From contig PQWQ01000012.1 of the NCBI GenBank assembly GCA_002943765.1, positions 124,001 to 188,000 of the forward strand: DNA of 64,000 nt, read 5' to 3'. Each line of letters begins with the position of its first letter. Position 1 is the first letter of the stretch. The notes beneath the pieces are model-generated. The model was not told where the DNA came from. It did not search any database and worked only from the letters and a program-made list of their open reading frames with translations. Shown piece by piece: positions 23,943 to 34,495 of this stretch. This DNA comes from Psoroptes ovis (Eukaryota > Arthropoda > Arachnida > Sarcoptiformes > Psoroptidae). A program made the translations under genes and the position numbers.

Positions 23943-23952
23943 ATCAGCTGAT
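23943..23952. promoter_or_regulatory. E-box core promoter motif before WDR70
   Basis: ATCAGCTGAT is a perfect palindrome and an exact match to the AWCAGCTGWT core-promoter motif described in Drosophila. It lies 35 bp before the start codon. The same motif occurs 30 bp before the DDX42 start. Confidence 0.5.
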
Positions 23953-23986
23953 GCAATATTTTGAATTTTTCTTTGTTTTCTAAAAA

Positions 23987-26207
23987 ATGAATAAAATTAA
24001 ATTTAATTTCAAATCAAAAATTGATTTGAATAAATCGTCGAATCTTGGCGAAGACGATGATGGCAACGATAACAATGACAACAATGAAATGCTCAAAGTA
24101 ATGGGCTTCGGTACGTTTGGTGCCCAAAAACCCAATAAATCAAATGACAAGACGTCAAATGAAAGTGTTTCAAGCCGAAATGAATCAAAACAAGAAGAAT
24201 TACCCTACTCACAATCGAAAAATCAATCAAAAACATCACGAAAATTCAATATCGATGAAATGATGGAAAAATATTACGAAAAGTTGCCAGTATATAAGGA
24301 ATCAACAGTTGAAACAGCTCCAGAAGCCCCTGAAGACGCTGAAGAAGATAATGAAGACAATAGAGACGATAATAATAAGGTCAAGCTTCAACAGCCCTCA
24401 AGCGAGCCTACAGCCTCTGAAGAACAAGATGATGACGATGATGATTTGATTGGTCCACCTTTGCCGCCTGGATTCGATACTCAAAATAACAATGACAAAG
24501 CTGTAGAAGTCGATGATGAAGATGATGATGATGCATATGATAATACTGATGGTAAGTCCATGTGATTTGGTTCCGTGGACTGAATTAATCATTATTTTCA
24601 ATGAACCCTTAGATAATCGTTATTCCAAGCTGCCGATATCATATGAAATTGGGCTGAAACATGGCGATAAATCTGTGACAGCCTTGGCTTTAGACCCGAA
24701 TGGTGCTCGCTTAGTATCGGGTAGCATTGATTACGAAGTAAAATTCTGGGATTTCGGTGGTATGGATTCAACATTTCAATCATTTCGTACGATTCGACCA
24801 TGTCAATCACATTCGATTAAACATTTGGAATTTTCATCGAATGGTGAATTGATTCTAGTCATATCTGGTTCTTGTATTGCCAAGTTAATCGATCGAGATG
24901 GCTACGTAAAAGCTGAAACAATCAAAGGTGATCAATATATATCGGATATGAAAAATACTAAAGGACATGTTGCCATGCTCAATTATGGTTGTTGGCATCC
25001 AATGGAACGAAACCTATTTGCCACATGTTCGAATGATGGTACATGTCGTTTATGGGATTTACAATCACAATCAACACTGTCATCATCGTTGAAACAACAT
25101 CGATCATTAATGCGACCTCGATCACAACATGGCTTGCGTACACAACCGAATGTTTGTGCATTCAGTTCGACGATGGGCGATTTGATTGCATTAGGTTGTG
25201 ATGATGGTAGTGTACAAATGTGGGATACACGTAAATCATTCATAAACACCACTCATTTGATCCGGGATGCTCATCAACATTCGACCGATATGTCTTCGTT
25301 GATGTTCAGCTACAATGGTATGATGATGGCTACACGTTCGACCGATGAGACGATGAAATTATGGGATATGCGTATGATACGGCAAACTCGCCCGTTTAAT
25401 CGTCAACGATCTGAACCAATGTATGAATGGAAAAATCTGCCCAATCGTTATTCACAAACTGATTGTACATTTTCACCTGATGATCGTTATTTGATTACAT
25501 CGATCAGCTGTGATGAGCGGCCAAACACTTCCAGCGATGACTGCACTGGTCAATTACGCTTTTATTCGACACAAACCTTTGATTTAATACAAAAAATTGA
25601 TGGAACCCGATCCGTATCAAACATTCGAACCCTATGGCATCCAAAATTGAATCAAATCGTAACAAGTGCATCGAACGGGTCGATTCAAATGTATTACGAC
25701 ACTGAATTATCCATACGTGGTGCATTACTTTGTTCACATCGACAAAAACGTAAACGTAAAGATGTGTTTACACTGGCCAAGCCAACGATTCTTACACCAC
25801 ATGCGTTGCCATTGTTCAAACAAGAAAGACGTAAATCACATTATGTACAAATGATTAAAGATCGTAAAGACCCGATTAAATCACATCGGCCAGATTTGCC
25901 ATTATCTGGTGCCGGTTCTGGTGGCCGTATTGCACCGGCTGGTAAAACATTCGCATCGTTTATTGCCCGCAATTTAGGTGTACGGGCAAAGATTGATAAC
26001 GATGAAGATCCACGAGAGGCGCTGTTGCGTCATGCCAAAGATGCTGAAGAAAATCCATACTGGGTTACGCCTGCATATCAACAAAATCAACCGAAACCAA
26101 TATTTTCGAATGAAACGCAAGACATCTCGGGCGCAAATGATGATAATGATGAAGACGATGGTGGTGGCGCACCTAGCGCCAAGAAAATTAAACATATACC
26201 TGTTTGA
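23987..26207 (+). CDS. WDR70: WD repeat-containing protein 70
   Basis: Exons 23987-24551 and 24613-26207, with a 61-bp GT-AG phase 1 intron, give 719 residues. The N-terminus is acidic and disordered, with MGFGTFG near residue 39 and LIGPPLPPGF, both typical of WDR70. The propeller starts at ISYEIGLKHGDKSVTALAL. Repeats such as GARLVSGSIDYEVKFWDF, NLFATCSNDGTCRLWDL, IALGCDDGSVQMWDT and TRSTDETMKLWDM follow. The C-terminal block ILTPHALPLFKQERRKS, DPIKSHRPDLPLSG and EENPYWVTPAYQ is nearly diagnostic for the family. WDR70 is a nuclear protein reported to work with the CRL4/RNF20 machinery in DNA damage response. Asp/Glu/Asn runs are expanded in the N-terminal part. Confidence 0.95.
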
Positions 26208-26303
26208 ACATTAATGTAATCATATGATTTATTACAATTTGTAAATAATTTTGGAACTCAATTTGAAACAATTGTATCGATTTTATCGATTATTTTTGAT
26301 CGT

Positions 26304-26825
26304 TTAATACGAAGATAATTCATTATTTGGACCAACGGCAGCGGAATCATTGTCTTCGAATGATGATTGCTGATCCTGATGATAATTGATGTTTGATGTT
26401 GTTGTCGGTGATAATGCTGATGCTGATAATGGTAAATCGAACGTTTGATGACCATGATCATAAGGATGATGATGATGTTTAAGATTATTGTTCATATAAT
26501 ACGATGGTACGAAGTCTTTGAAATGATGATTCGAACAGATTTTTCCCGAATTTTCGAGACTAAAATAATCGAATTGGATCAGAATTAATTTAAATTCGAT
26601 TCTTATTGTTTAAAATACTCACGGAATCGGTATCGGAAACGGTATCAATACTTTGGTACGTCGATTCAACAAATGCATCAATGCCATCATCAGACGCATT
26701 TGTTTCTTTTTACCAGCTTCAACAGCGACAAACGATGATGATGAACAATTTTCGAATGGATTCGTTGTCATCATCAATACGATCATTGTTGCCATTACGA
26801 CGATGAATAGAACGGGTGATCGCAT
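26304..26825 (-). CDS. Small putative secreted protein, orphan
   Basis: Exons 26825-26623 and 26559-26304 (63-bp GT-AG intron, phase 2) give 152 residues. A clear signal peptide is present (hydrophobic LFIVVMATMIVLMM near the start, followed by a Ser-rich stretch and VEAG). The mature part begins KKKQMRLMMALMHLLNRR, then LIPFPIPIP, and ends in a His/Pro/Ser/Asn-rich tail. The basic pairs (KKK, RR) would allow processing as a peptide precursor, but I see no recognised neuropeptide. The open frame extends upstream of MRSPV; that extension lacks a signal sequence, so MRSPV is chosen. Its 3' end converges on WDR70 only 97 bp away, and a minus-strand AATAAA at 26226-26231 lies between the two stops. 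Function unknown. Confidence 0.6.
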
Positions 26826-27449
26826 GTTTGTTTCTGTGGACAGATACAACCTTTGAATACTGCAATTGGACTGATTGGTCAGTTGATGCTCAAAGAAGTT
26901 ACGAAGATGGTTCGTTCGTTGTTCGTATGATCGAAACGCACAGGTATTTATATACGTTCGTAGACTTTCATTTTCGGGGACTCTTTTGGCCACTTTTGAA
27001 CACTATGGTTTTCGGGTATCTTCGAATGATCAGATTTGATTTTTTTTGCATGGAAATTTTCCGGTTTTTCTGTCCGCTTTTTCGGGAAATTACCAGGAAC
27101 TTTTCAATCCACGTTCAGCCCAAAATCTAAAGCCCAATCGATCGATACCCGAGAAAAATTTCCGAACAATTTTTCATTTCTCGTCGATGTTATCGATTGA
27201 TGTGGTAAAATCGACAAGAAGTGGACGGCGAAAATTTTTCAAAAAATTTTTTCTGGGAAATTTTTCAGGAAAATTAGCGCCATCTGGTGTTTTGAAATGT
27301 TAAAATATTTGAATTTTTTTTTGTTTACATTTTTCAAAAATTTTAATTTTTGAAAATTAATTAAAATTTTGATGATTTTGTTCGCAGAAAACTTCACACA
27401 AAATTTTCATGATAAATGAAAAAATTTTTAGCAAAAAAAATTCGAACAA
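26826..27449. other. Intergenic, upstream of the small secreted gene
   Basis: No gene is recognised. It includes a CTCF-like word at 27274-27290, then T-rich sequence up to the 7SL terminator. Confidence 0.5.
27274..27290 (-). promoter_or_regulatory. CTCF-like motif, left flank of 7SL
   Basis: TTAGCGCCATCTGGTGT on the plus strand; the minus strand ACACCAGATGGCGCTAA fits the CTCF consensus at 13 of 14 positions. An identical 17-bp copy is at 27800-27816 on the other side of the 7SL gene. Confidence 0.45.
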
Positions 27450-27751
27450 AAAGAACAGGTCCCAACTAATCAAATGGGCTGAATAGTGTCAGTCTATTCA
27501 CTGGCGCGATCCCACTACCGCAAGACGCGGGAGCTTTTGCCTGCGGTGTTACCACTCTGAGCCGTTTCGCTCCTCATTATGACTAACCTGGACAACGGTC
27601 GGTTACCCGACATTGCCCATATTAACGCCGTGCTTAGTGCGGACGCCGGATCAACATAGATGTACGCTATTCAGTACTCCCACCGATAGTCGATTCACAA
27701 TTCTCAGCTTCCCCGAAACTTGGATTACAGAAATGCGCCACCATTTCCAGC
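27450..27751 (-). ncRNA. 7SL RNA: Signal recognition particle RNA (7SL)
   Basis: This is a GC-richer island in AT-rich DNA. Read on the minus strand it aligns with metazoan 7SL from end to end. The 5' Alu domain has GGTGGCGC, CTGTAATCC and GGAAGCTGAG. The S domain has GTCCGCACTAAG, TTAATATGG, stem GTCGG-GTAA-CCGAC and stem GTG-GTAA-CAC (helix 6 and helix 8 tetraloops). The 3' half has GCAGGCAAAAGCTCCCG, GTAGTGGGATCGCGCC and GTGAATAG. The 5' end is placed by alignment to the human start GCCGGGCGCGG. The 3' end is placed at a T5 run (plus strand 27448-27452), a Pol III terminator. Length is about 302 nt, against about 300 in human. It scaffolds SRP for co-translational targeting to the ER. Only one copy is in the window. 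Confidence 0.95.
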
Positions 27752-28192
27752 TAGTTTATACAATGCACTGGTAAAGCTTTTAACAAAAAATCTGAATTTT
27801 TAGCGCCATCTGGTGTCGAAATTTCAAAACTAAAAAATTCAAAAATACCAAAACAAAACATTACTAATCAATTCGCACAAAATCAAAAAATAAGTTCATT
27901 TGAATTGAACTTGACCATCACAATTATTGGCCATTCAAAAATAAATAAATAGCACTAAACATAATGATTAAACATTTTTACTACCGAAGAAAGCAAAGCA
28001 AAAGCCAAAACAATCAATTCAAAATCAAATTCATTTTGAATTTTTGAAGCCGAAATCAAAGCAAATTCAAATGCTTTCGTTCAAATTCGATTTGTCCAAT
28101 GTTTGCCTTTGAATTAATCTGAATTAATCCATTAAAATTTTCATTTGGAGAGCCAAGAACACTTGTAAATATTGATTTAAATTAACCCTTTG
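27752..28192. other. Intergenic between 7SL and the orphan basic gene
   Basis: Divergent upstream regions of 7SL (minus) and the 28193 gene (plus). Apart from the CTCF-like copy at 27800-27816, only AT-rich sequence is seen. Confidence 0.5.
27800..27816 (-). promoter_or_regulatory. CTCF-like motif, upstream of 7SL
   Basis: Identical over 17 bp to 27274-27290. It lies about 50 bp upstream of the 7SL 5' end, where an upstream Pol III or insulator element could sit. Confidence 0.45.
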
Positions 28193-29443
28193 ATGATCAA
28201 ATTCATTCGAATCAATTCGATAAGATACAAGCGAAAAATGCAATCATCGAAACGAAATAATGTTCCAACCCTGTATTATAATGGTCATAGTAAAGATCGT
28301 AAATCAATGATGCGTCTATCGATGAATAAACGTTATGTAACCATTGTCCAAAAACGTAATCGTACATCATCATCAATATCATTGGCTGCTGCTGCTGCAT
28401 CATCAACAACATCAATAATTGATCGTATATCATTCATTGATTGGTATATGATTAAACGTATTCAATTACATAATAATCATATAAAAATTGTATCGAAAAA
28501 TAATCTTTCGCGATTTAAATCAAAGAAATCATTGTCAATCAAAGCATATTTTGATCAAAATGTATTGAAATATTTGAAAAATAATTTTAAAAAAGTTGAT
28601 TATCTTAAACCAGTGAATCGTAAACGTAAATGGTATTCATTTATTCGAACAATATTGAATATTAATGGTGATGATTGTAATGTATATCAACCAATCATAC
28701 GTCAAAAACGTAAACATACACGTACCGATAGTGGTAGTAGTCAAATGTCGATGGATAATTGTCTGATGATGAGTTCTTGTATTAAATCAATGAATAATCG
28801 AACGTCATCATCATCATCATCATCGTCATCGTTAACATCATTATCATCATTGTTATCATCAAATACAGATGATAATGAGTTGAATGGATCCAATTCAACG
28901 CCTGATCGATCATCGATTGATTTCTATGATGACTCCGATGATGATGATTGGAATGATTTCAATGATAACGATGGTTCGAATCAAAGCACCGGTGACCATG
29001 ACCACCGTGGCGCCGATCCCGAACCAAATCACAGCGAATGTAGCTGGAAATATGAATTTTTATCAACAAAAATCAATGATTTATATCGTTATCTGCATGA
29101 TTCATGTCAACAACATCATCAACAGCGACACCTACAACAACAACAACAGCAAGCAATGATCAATAATAATGTACAGCCATATGATCCATATGATACAATG
29201 ACATCTGGTTATGATTCGATTATGCCAACAACAACCTCTTCATCATCAATAACAAATGCTTCGACATCATTATTCGATACATTCAATGTTAACCATAATC
29301 ATAATGATGATGATATCGAATTCAAGAACCAAATATCGAATCAACCATCGATTGATGGTAATAACAATAACAATGATGATGGTTATGATGATTTTATTTA
29401 TGAAAATTGCAAGGCTAAGAAGCGTAAACGTTGTTCAACTTGA
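28193..29443 (+). CDS. Hypothetical low-complexity basic/acidic protein
   Basis: An intronless frame of 416 residues from the ATG at 28193; an internal ATG at 28238 (MQSSKRNN) is an alternative start. The first 180 residues are Lys/Arg-rich and not repetitive (for example DWYMIKRIQLHNNHIK and KAYFDQNVLKYLKNNFKK). The rest is Ser, Asp, Gln and Asn homopolymer. It ends CKAKKRKRCST, a good nuclear-localisation-type basic cluster. No domain is recognised. AATAAA at 29627-29632 is a likely polyA signal. The long codon-biased frame and the polyA site support a real gene; function unknown. Confidence 0.6.
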   Translation: MIKFIRINSIRYKRKMQSSKRNNVPTLYYNGHSKDRKSMMRLSMNKRYVTIVQKRNRTSSSISLAAAAASSTTSIIDRISFIDWYMIKRIQLHNNHIKIVSKNNLSRFKSKKSLSIKAYFDQNVLKYLKNNFKKVDYLKPVNRKRKWYSFIRTILNINGDDCNVYQPIIRQKRKHTRTDSGSSQMSMDNCLMMSSCIKSMNNRTSSSSSSSSSLTSLSSLLSSNTDDNELNGSNSTPDRSSIDFYDDSDDDDWNDFNDNDGSNQSTGDHDHRGADPEPNHSECSWKYEFLSTKINDLYRYLHDSCQQHHQQRHLQQQQQQAMINNNVQPYDPYDTMTSGYDSIMPTTTSSSSITNASTSLFDTFNVNHNHNDDDIEFKNQISNQPSIDGNNNNNDDGYDDFIYENCKAKKRKRCST

Positions 29444-29626
29444 GCAGATTAATCGATTGAATCGGAGATATCATCGATCTGTGATAATGTAATGTGATTG
29501 TAGCGATATTAATTAATGATAATTGATTCGAAATTGATGGTAAAAATTTTCAAAATTCTATGATATGAGCGATATCATTGAATATAATTAATAATAACGG
29601 ATTTTAATCACGTGTAAATTTGTGGA

Positions 29627-29632
29627 AATAAA
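29627..29632 (+). promoter_or_regulatory. Candidate polyA signal of the 28193 gene
   Basis: AATAAA 184 bp after the stop codon and only 20 bp before the RTCA stop on the other strand, so the two transcripts probably end tail to tail or overlap. Confidence 0.45.
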
Positions 29633-29651
29633 ATTTGTGTCATAAATAATA

Positions 29652-30826
29652 TCATTGATTATAATATTTATCGATCGTATAACCAATACCATCACATTGC
29701 AATCGATACAACGATTGATTTGGCAATTTTTCAATTGAAAATCGTACATTTGTCATCAGCTCGGTCACCCAAATGGCCGTACGTGTATGCATGGTCAGTT
29801 CATCGATCAGCATCGATGATCGACCTTGAGCTAATGCCATATAGATGATTAGCTGATCTTGTACATGATCATCCGTGCAGCATTTGCGATTTAATTTTTC
29901 CAATAGATTCGCGGCCACTTTGGCGCCGATTTCGACCGAATTCATTTCATTACGATTTTTAACCAAGAAATTTTCACATATTGTACAGCCGGTCGTTGTA
30001 TGTGCTTCGATTTGTACTGCTAATGCATCATTCGTTGATTTGGATTCATTTATTTTCAATTCAATTTGATTCTGGTCAACAATTGAACTCTTAGCGAGTA
30101 TATTCATTGCATTGCGGCGATTTTCTTCGGCCACATGGCGTTTTACGCGGCCAGAAACAATTACAGTACCGGTAATTCTGGTCACTTGTCCACGATCGTT
30201 TCTTACAATTGGTTCCAGCGGTAATCGAATGTTATTTTGATCGATTTTACAGGTGATATGACCACCACCACGTGGATAAAATCCGTGACGATGACATCGA
30301 ATATCAATGTGTTTCATAAATGATAAATAACTCGGTAGAACTTCGGTGAAAAAATCAACAAAAGGTGCATATGGTACATGAGTACCACCGCGTAAATCAA
30401 TACTGGATTCACCAGGGGCAAATATCAAGATTGGTATCACAGATTGTAGGATTAAGGTTACACTTCTGTATTGATTAAACGAGATTATCAGAGATTTAAG
30501 TGAATCAAACCAAAGCAATCAACAACTATTTACCCAGCTGTTTGTACATCGATTTCAAATGAACCGGCATTGATCTTCCGCGGACGATATTTAACCGATG
30601 TTGAACCAATTTCAGCATCGATCAACGTACCATTGGTTATTCGACAAGCTAATTGAATACCATGTAAATGTTGTGCAGCCAATCCAGGTTTGGGACGACC
30701 AGCACGAATATTGAAGATTTCAATTGGTTTATTCAGCAAACTACTCAAACCGATGGCTATACGAAGAATTTGTCCACCACCTTCAAGATGGTTACCATCA
30801 ATTTTCAAATAATCACCGGTGGCCAT
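29652..30826 (-). CDS. RTCA: RNA 3'-terminal phosphate cyclase
   Basis: Exons 30826-30534 and 30465-29652 (68-bp GT-AG intron) give 368 residues, close to the 366 of human RTCA. Signature pieces: IDGNHLEGGGQILR at the N-terminus, IRAGRPKPGLAAQHLHG, AEIGSTSVKY, APGESSIDLRGGTHV, HGFYPRGGGHI, VQDQLIIYMALAQGRS and the catalytic-histidine segment MHTRTAIW. The enzyme converts RNA 3'-phosphates to 2',3'-cyclic phosphates through an adenylated histidine. The frame extends 18 codons upstream (MIKLQQF...), but MATGDYLKIDG gives the normal N-terminus. It is transcribed divergently from DDX42 with only 172 bp between start codons. Confidence 0.95.
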
Positions 30827-30998
30827 TGTTTTGATTAGTTTTTTGATGATCAAAATTGAAAATTGTTGCAATTTGATCATTTAAAAAAATAAACAAAGTC
30901 ACGTGCTTTGTTTTGTTAAACCACCAAGGTAGAAATAGTGGAAATAGTCGAAATTATAAAACAGCTGATTTTGATTAATCAAATTTTTTAAAAAGAAA
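30827..30998. promoter_or_regulatory. Bidirectional promoter of RTCA and DDX42
   Basis: 172 bp separate the two start codons. A near-palindrome of 24 bp centred on an E-box CACGTG (30900-30905) spans 30891-30914, with AAACAAAG and CTTTGTTT arms. An AACAGCTGAT word sits at 30960-30969, 30 bp before the DDX42 ATG. Shared regulation is inferred from the layout. Confidence 0.55.
30960..30969. promoter_or_regulatory. E-box core promoter motif before DDX42
   Basis: AACAGCTGAT, an exact AWCAGCTGWT match, placed like the copy before WDR70 (30 against 35 bp from the ATG). Confidence 0.5.
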
Positions 30999-33492
30999 AT
31001 GACATCCAAAGATTTTCGTTCCGTACCACCGCCGCGAAATCTAAATCAAAAACAATCATACACTCGATTCGATGATGTACAATCGGATGCAGCTAAAGCA
31101 CGTGAAAGATTCGAAGCACGGATAAGTTTTGGTCATCAATTTAGTCGGCGACCAAAATTCGGTGATTTCGAAGATGAATATTTTGAACATGAAGATGATG
31201 ATTGCCGGCAGCCATTGCAATCTTCATCGAACCAAATCAACGATGACGACGACGAAGAAGATCCATTGGATGCCTTTATGGCCGAATTGAATAAATCGGA
31301 AAATGAAAAAATTAATAAAAACATTCGAAATTCGAAAGATAAACCAGTTAAACAACAACAATCAACAATTGATGATAATCGACCAATGTCTATGAGTAAA
31401 AAATCATTCAAAGGCTTCAGACAAGATATCGAAGATGAAGATTTGGAAGAATCATATTATAAATATATGGAATCAAATCCAATGGCTGGTGTTGGTACTT
31501 TCGCTGGTGATAGTGATGATGAAGCATCAGCTGCTGCTGCTGATAATGATAATCAAATTGAATATGATGATGATGGCAACCCTGTTGTGACATCAATGAA
31601 GAAAATGATTGACCCACTGCCGATGGTTTATCATTCACAAATTGAATATGAACCATTTGAAAAAAATTTCTACAAAGAACATGAAGATATCGCTAAATTA
31701 ACTGTGGCCGAATGTCAAGAATTACGTCGTAAATTAGGCATAAGGGTCTCCGGGCCATCACCACCGAAACCTTGTTCGAGTTTCGGTCATTTTGGTTTCG
31801 ATGAACCTCTGATGAAATTAATACGTAAAATGGAATTCACTCAACCAACACCGATACAAGCACAAGCTATACCTGCAGCATTAAGTGGACGTGATGTTAT
31901 AGGCATAGCCAAGACTGGTTCCGGTAAAACGGCTGCATATTTATGGCCGCTATTGTTACATATTATGGATCAACCAGAACTGAGACCAGGTGATGGTCCT
32001 ATTGGGTTGATATTGGCACCGACTCGTGAATTATCGCAGCAAATCTATCAGGAAGCGAAAAAATTCGCTAAACCTTACGGTATTCGGGTACTGTGTGCAT
32101 ATGGTGGTGGATCGAAATATGAACAATCCAAAGATTTGGAACAAGGTGCCGATATTGTTGTTGCCACGCCGGTGAGTGTCACCGATTGTGAACTTTGATC
32201 TTATTTAATTATGAACATTTCCATCTCCCATCCAGGGTCGTATGATTGATTTCATTAAAATGAAAGCTACAAACCAACTGCGTGTTACATATTTGGTTCT
32301 CGATGAAGCTGATCGTATGTTCGATATGGGTTTCGAACCACAAGTTCGTTCGATTTGTAATCATGTACGGCCAGATCGTCAAAGTAAGTCTTTTTCGAAT
32401 GATTTCAAGTTGATTAATGTTTCATTTGTTGACCCATACATTCCCCCTATAGCCTTAATGTTTTCGGCAACATTTAAGAAAAAAATTGAAAAATTAGCTC
32501 GAGACGTTCTGAATGATCCAATACGTATTGTACAAGGTGATAATGTTGGTGATGCAAATCAAGACGTTGAACAAATTGTTCATGTATTCCGGCAAGGTAC
32601 ATCACAAAAATGGGATTGGTTATTGGCCAATATCACCCGTTTCACATCACAAGGTTCTTTGCTGATATTCGTTACGAAAAAATCGAATGCTCAAGAATTG
32701 CATCAAAATATAACGGCCAAAACTGATCATCGACCATTGTTATTACATGGTGATATGAATCAATTTGATCGTAATAAAGTAATTACCGCATTCAAACGTA
32801 AAGAATCCGACATATTAATCGCAACAGATGTCGCTGCACGTGGCCTGGATATTGCCCATATTAAAACGGTTATCAATTATGATATGGCGCTGGATATTGA
32901 TACTCATACACATCGTATTGGTCGTACTGGACGTGCTGGTGAACGCGGAATAGCTTATACATTGGTCACCGAAAAAGATAAAGAAATGGTTGGCCATTTG
33001 GTTCGAAATCTCGAATCAGCTAATCAATCAGTACCGGAAGAATTAATGAACTTGGCGCTGCAATCACAATGGTTTTCAAGGTCAAGATTTAAGCAAAATA
33101 ACCCACGAACCCTATCAAATAACCCTACCAGACGGCCCAAGTTCGGCCTAGGTTTCAGTGGTCAGTCATCATCTTCGACAACCCCTGGATCAGTCCCATC
33201 AGCCGGCGATTCCGAGCCATCGAACCCCCTTAAACCTTCGACCATTGGCTCAATGGGTGATGATCAAACCCATCAAACTCAACAACAGCCTTCATCATCA
33301 TCAAAAGCATCGACCACCAACCCTACAAATGATCGTCTATCGATGATGCGTGCAGCATACAAAGCACAATTTCGTTCACAATTCACTCCGGCCAATGATC
33401 AAGCATCATCATCATGGAACAATAACAATAAACAGCCCTCAAATGATTCAACGACGATGGAAGGAAATCGTAAAAGGAGTCGTTGGTCATAA
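30999..33492 (+). CDS. DDX42: DEAD-box RNA helicase DDX42
   Basis: Exons 30999-32171, 32236-32383 and 32453-33492 (introns 64 and 69 bp) give 786 residues. The N-terminal region contains EDPLDAFMAELN, shared by the DDX42/DDX46 type. The core has Q-motif FTQPTPIQ (280-287), Walker A AKTGSGKT (304-311), PTREL (341-345), DEAD (414-417), SAT, ATDVAARGLDI and HRIGRTGR. The C-terminus is Ser/Asn/Gln-rich and ends RKRSRWS. DDX42 (SF3b125) acts around U2 snRNP and SF3b in spliceosome assembly and also anneals RNA. Intron 2 is a multiple of three with no stop, so retention would insert 23 residues just before the SAT motif. A polyA hexamer is at 33793-33798. Confidence 0.93.
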
Positions 33493-33876
33493 ATCATTAT
33501 TCGATCAATTCATCAACACCTGGTTCGATCGAACATAGTCGACGATGAGACGAGGCCACCCCCTTATTATTCATAGGTGTTTAAACGTCCAGACACACCC
33601 TCATCATCATTAAGGCTATAGATATTCCATTAGGTGCAGTCTCTCTTTGTGTCTATTTTGACATCAAAAACGATAATAAATCATCTAAAATTCATCGATT
33701 ATCATCATTTTTGGTGCATTCGAACCATTTTGGGCCACTAATTTCGATGTAAATTCATCCCATTTGTCCCAATTTGTTTTCGTGTCATTTCAAATAAATA
33801 GCTGAATAATCATATTTGAATGATTGGACCCTTTCGTTGTTAATTGTTTCCGTATGAAAATCTATAGTCTCATGTA

Positions 33877-33956
33877 TTGGATTGTCCCATAAGTTCTGGC
33901 CGTTTTTCAAATGAAAAAAAATTCAAAAAACGGCAAGAACTTATCGGACAATCTAA
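33877..33956. mobile_element. Mariner-type MITE, type A
   Basis: Preceded by TA. TTGGATTGTCCCATAAG opens, an A-rich centre follows, and CGGCAAGAACTTATCGG leads to the right end. Confidence 0.85.
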
Positions 33957-34064
33957 TTCACCTTGATCTAAATTGGGGACTCCACTAATGCACCTTTAAT
34001 GAATTTCTCGACTCCTCATCGATTGCTCCCTGTGCACCGAAATTGATTCAAGTAATTTAAAGTA

Positions 34065-34144
34065 TTAGGTTGTCCGGAAAGTTTTTGCCGATTATAGTTC
34101 AAGGAATTATGAGAAAATCCGAAAGAACTTATCGGACAATCTAA
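34065..34144. mobile_element. Mariner-type MITE, mixed C/A arms
   Basis: TA-flanked. The left arm TTAGGTTGTCCGGAAAG with TTTTTGCCGATTATAG is type C. The right arm AAGAACTTATCGGACAAT resembles type A. Confidence 0.85.
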
Positions 34145-34495
34145 TAAAATTCGAATGGTGTTCCGAAGGAAACACACGTCCCCTTTGAATTACTGGCGTC
34201 AAATTAATTTGAATATTTGCAAAATAATCAAGATTTTTCAGAGAAATTTTTCCTCTTAAAATTTTCGAATTTTAAGTTTTCCAGCGAAAAAAAAAATTCG
34301 AGAAATTTTACCGCACTACCAGTCAGCCCATGATTTTTTGTTCGGCAATTTCACTGCTGATAAAACTATTACAAATGAGCAAAATGCCCGTGCGAGACAC
34401 GGGACGAGCAACATCAAAGCTAAAAAGCAATAACGTAAATATACGTCATTGACTGCTAGTTGGGTTAATTTCAAGATTTTCAAAATTCAAAAATA

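Larger units (their letters stand above)
23516..23986. other. Intergenic, promoter region of WDR70
   Basis: 470 bp between the copia element and WDR70. The last 75 bp contain an AGATGGCGC motif and an ATCAGCTGAT E-box, listed separately. The rest is AT-rich. Confidence 0.5.

Noticed and set aside
30827..30880. Longer RTCA N-terminus starting at 30880
   Set aside because: The extra 18 residues have no counterpart in the family; the start at 30826 gives the conserved N-terminus.
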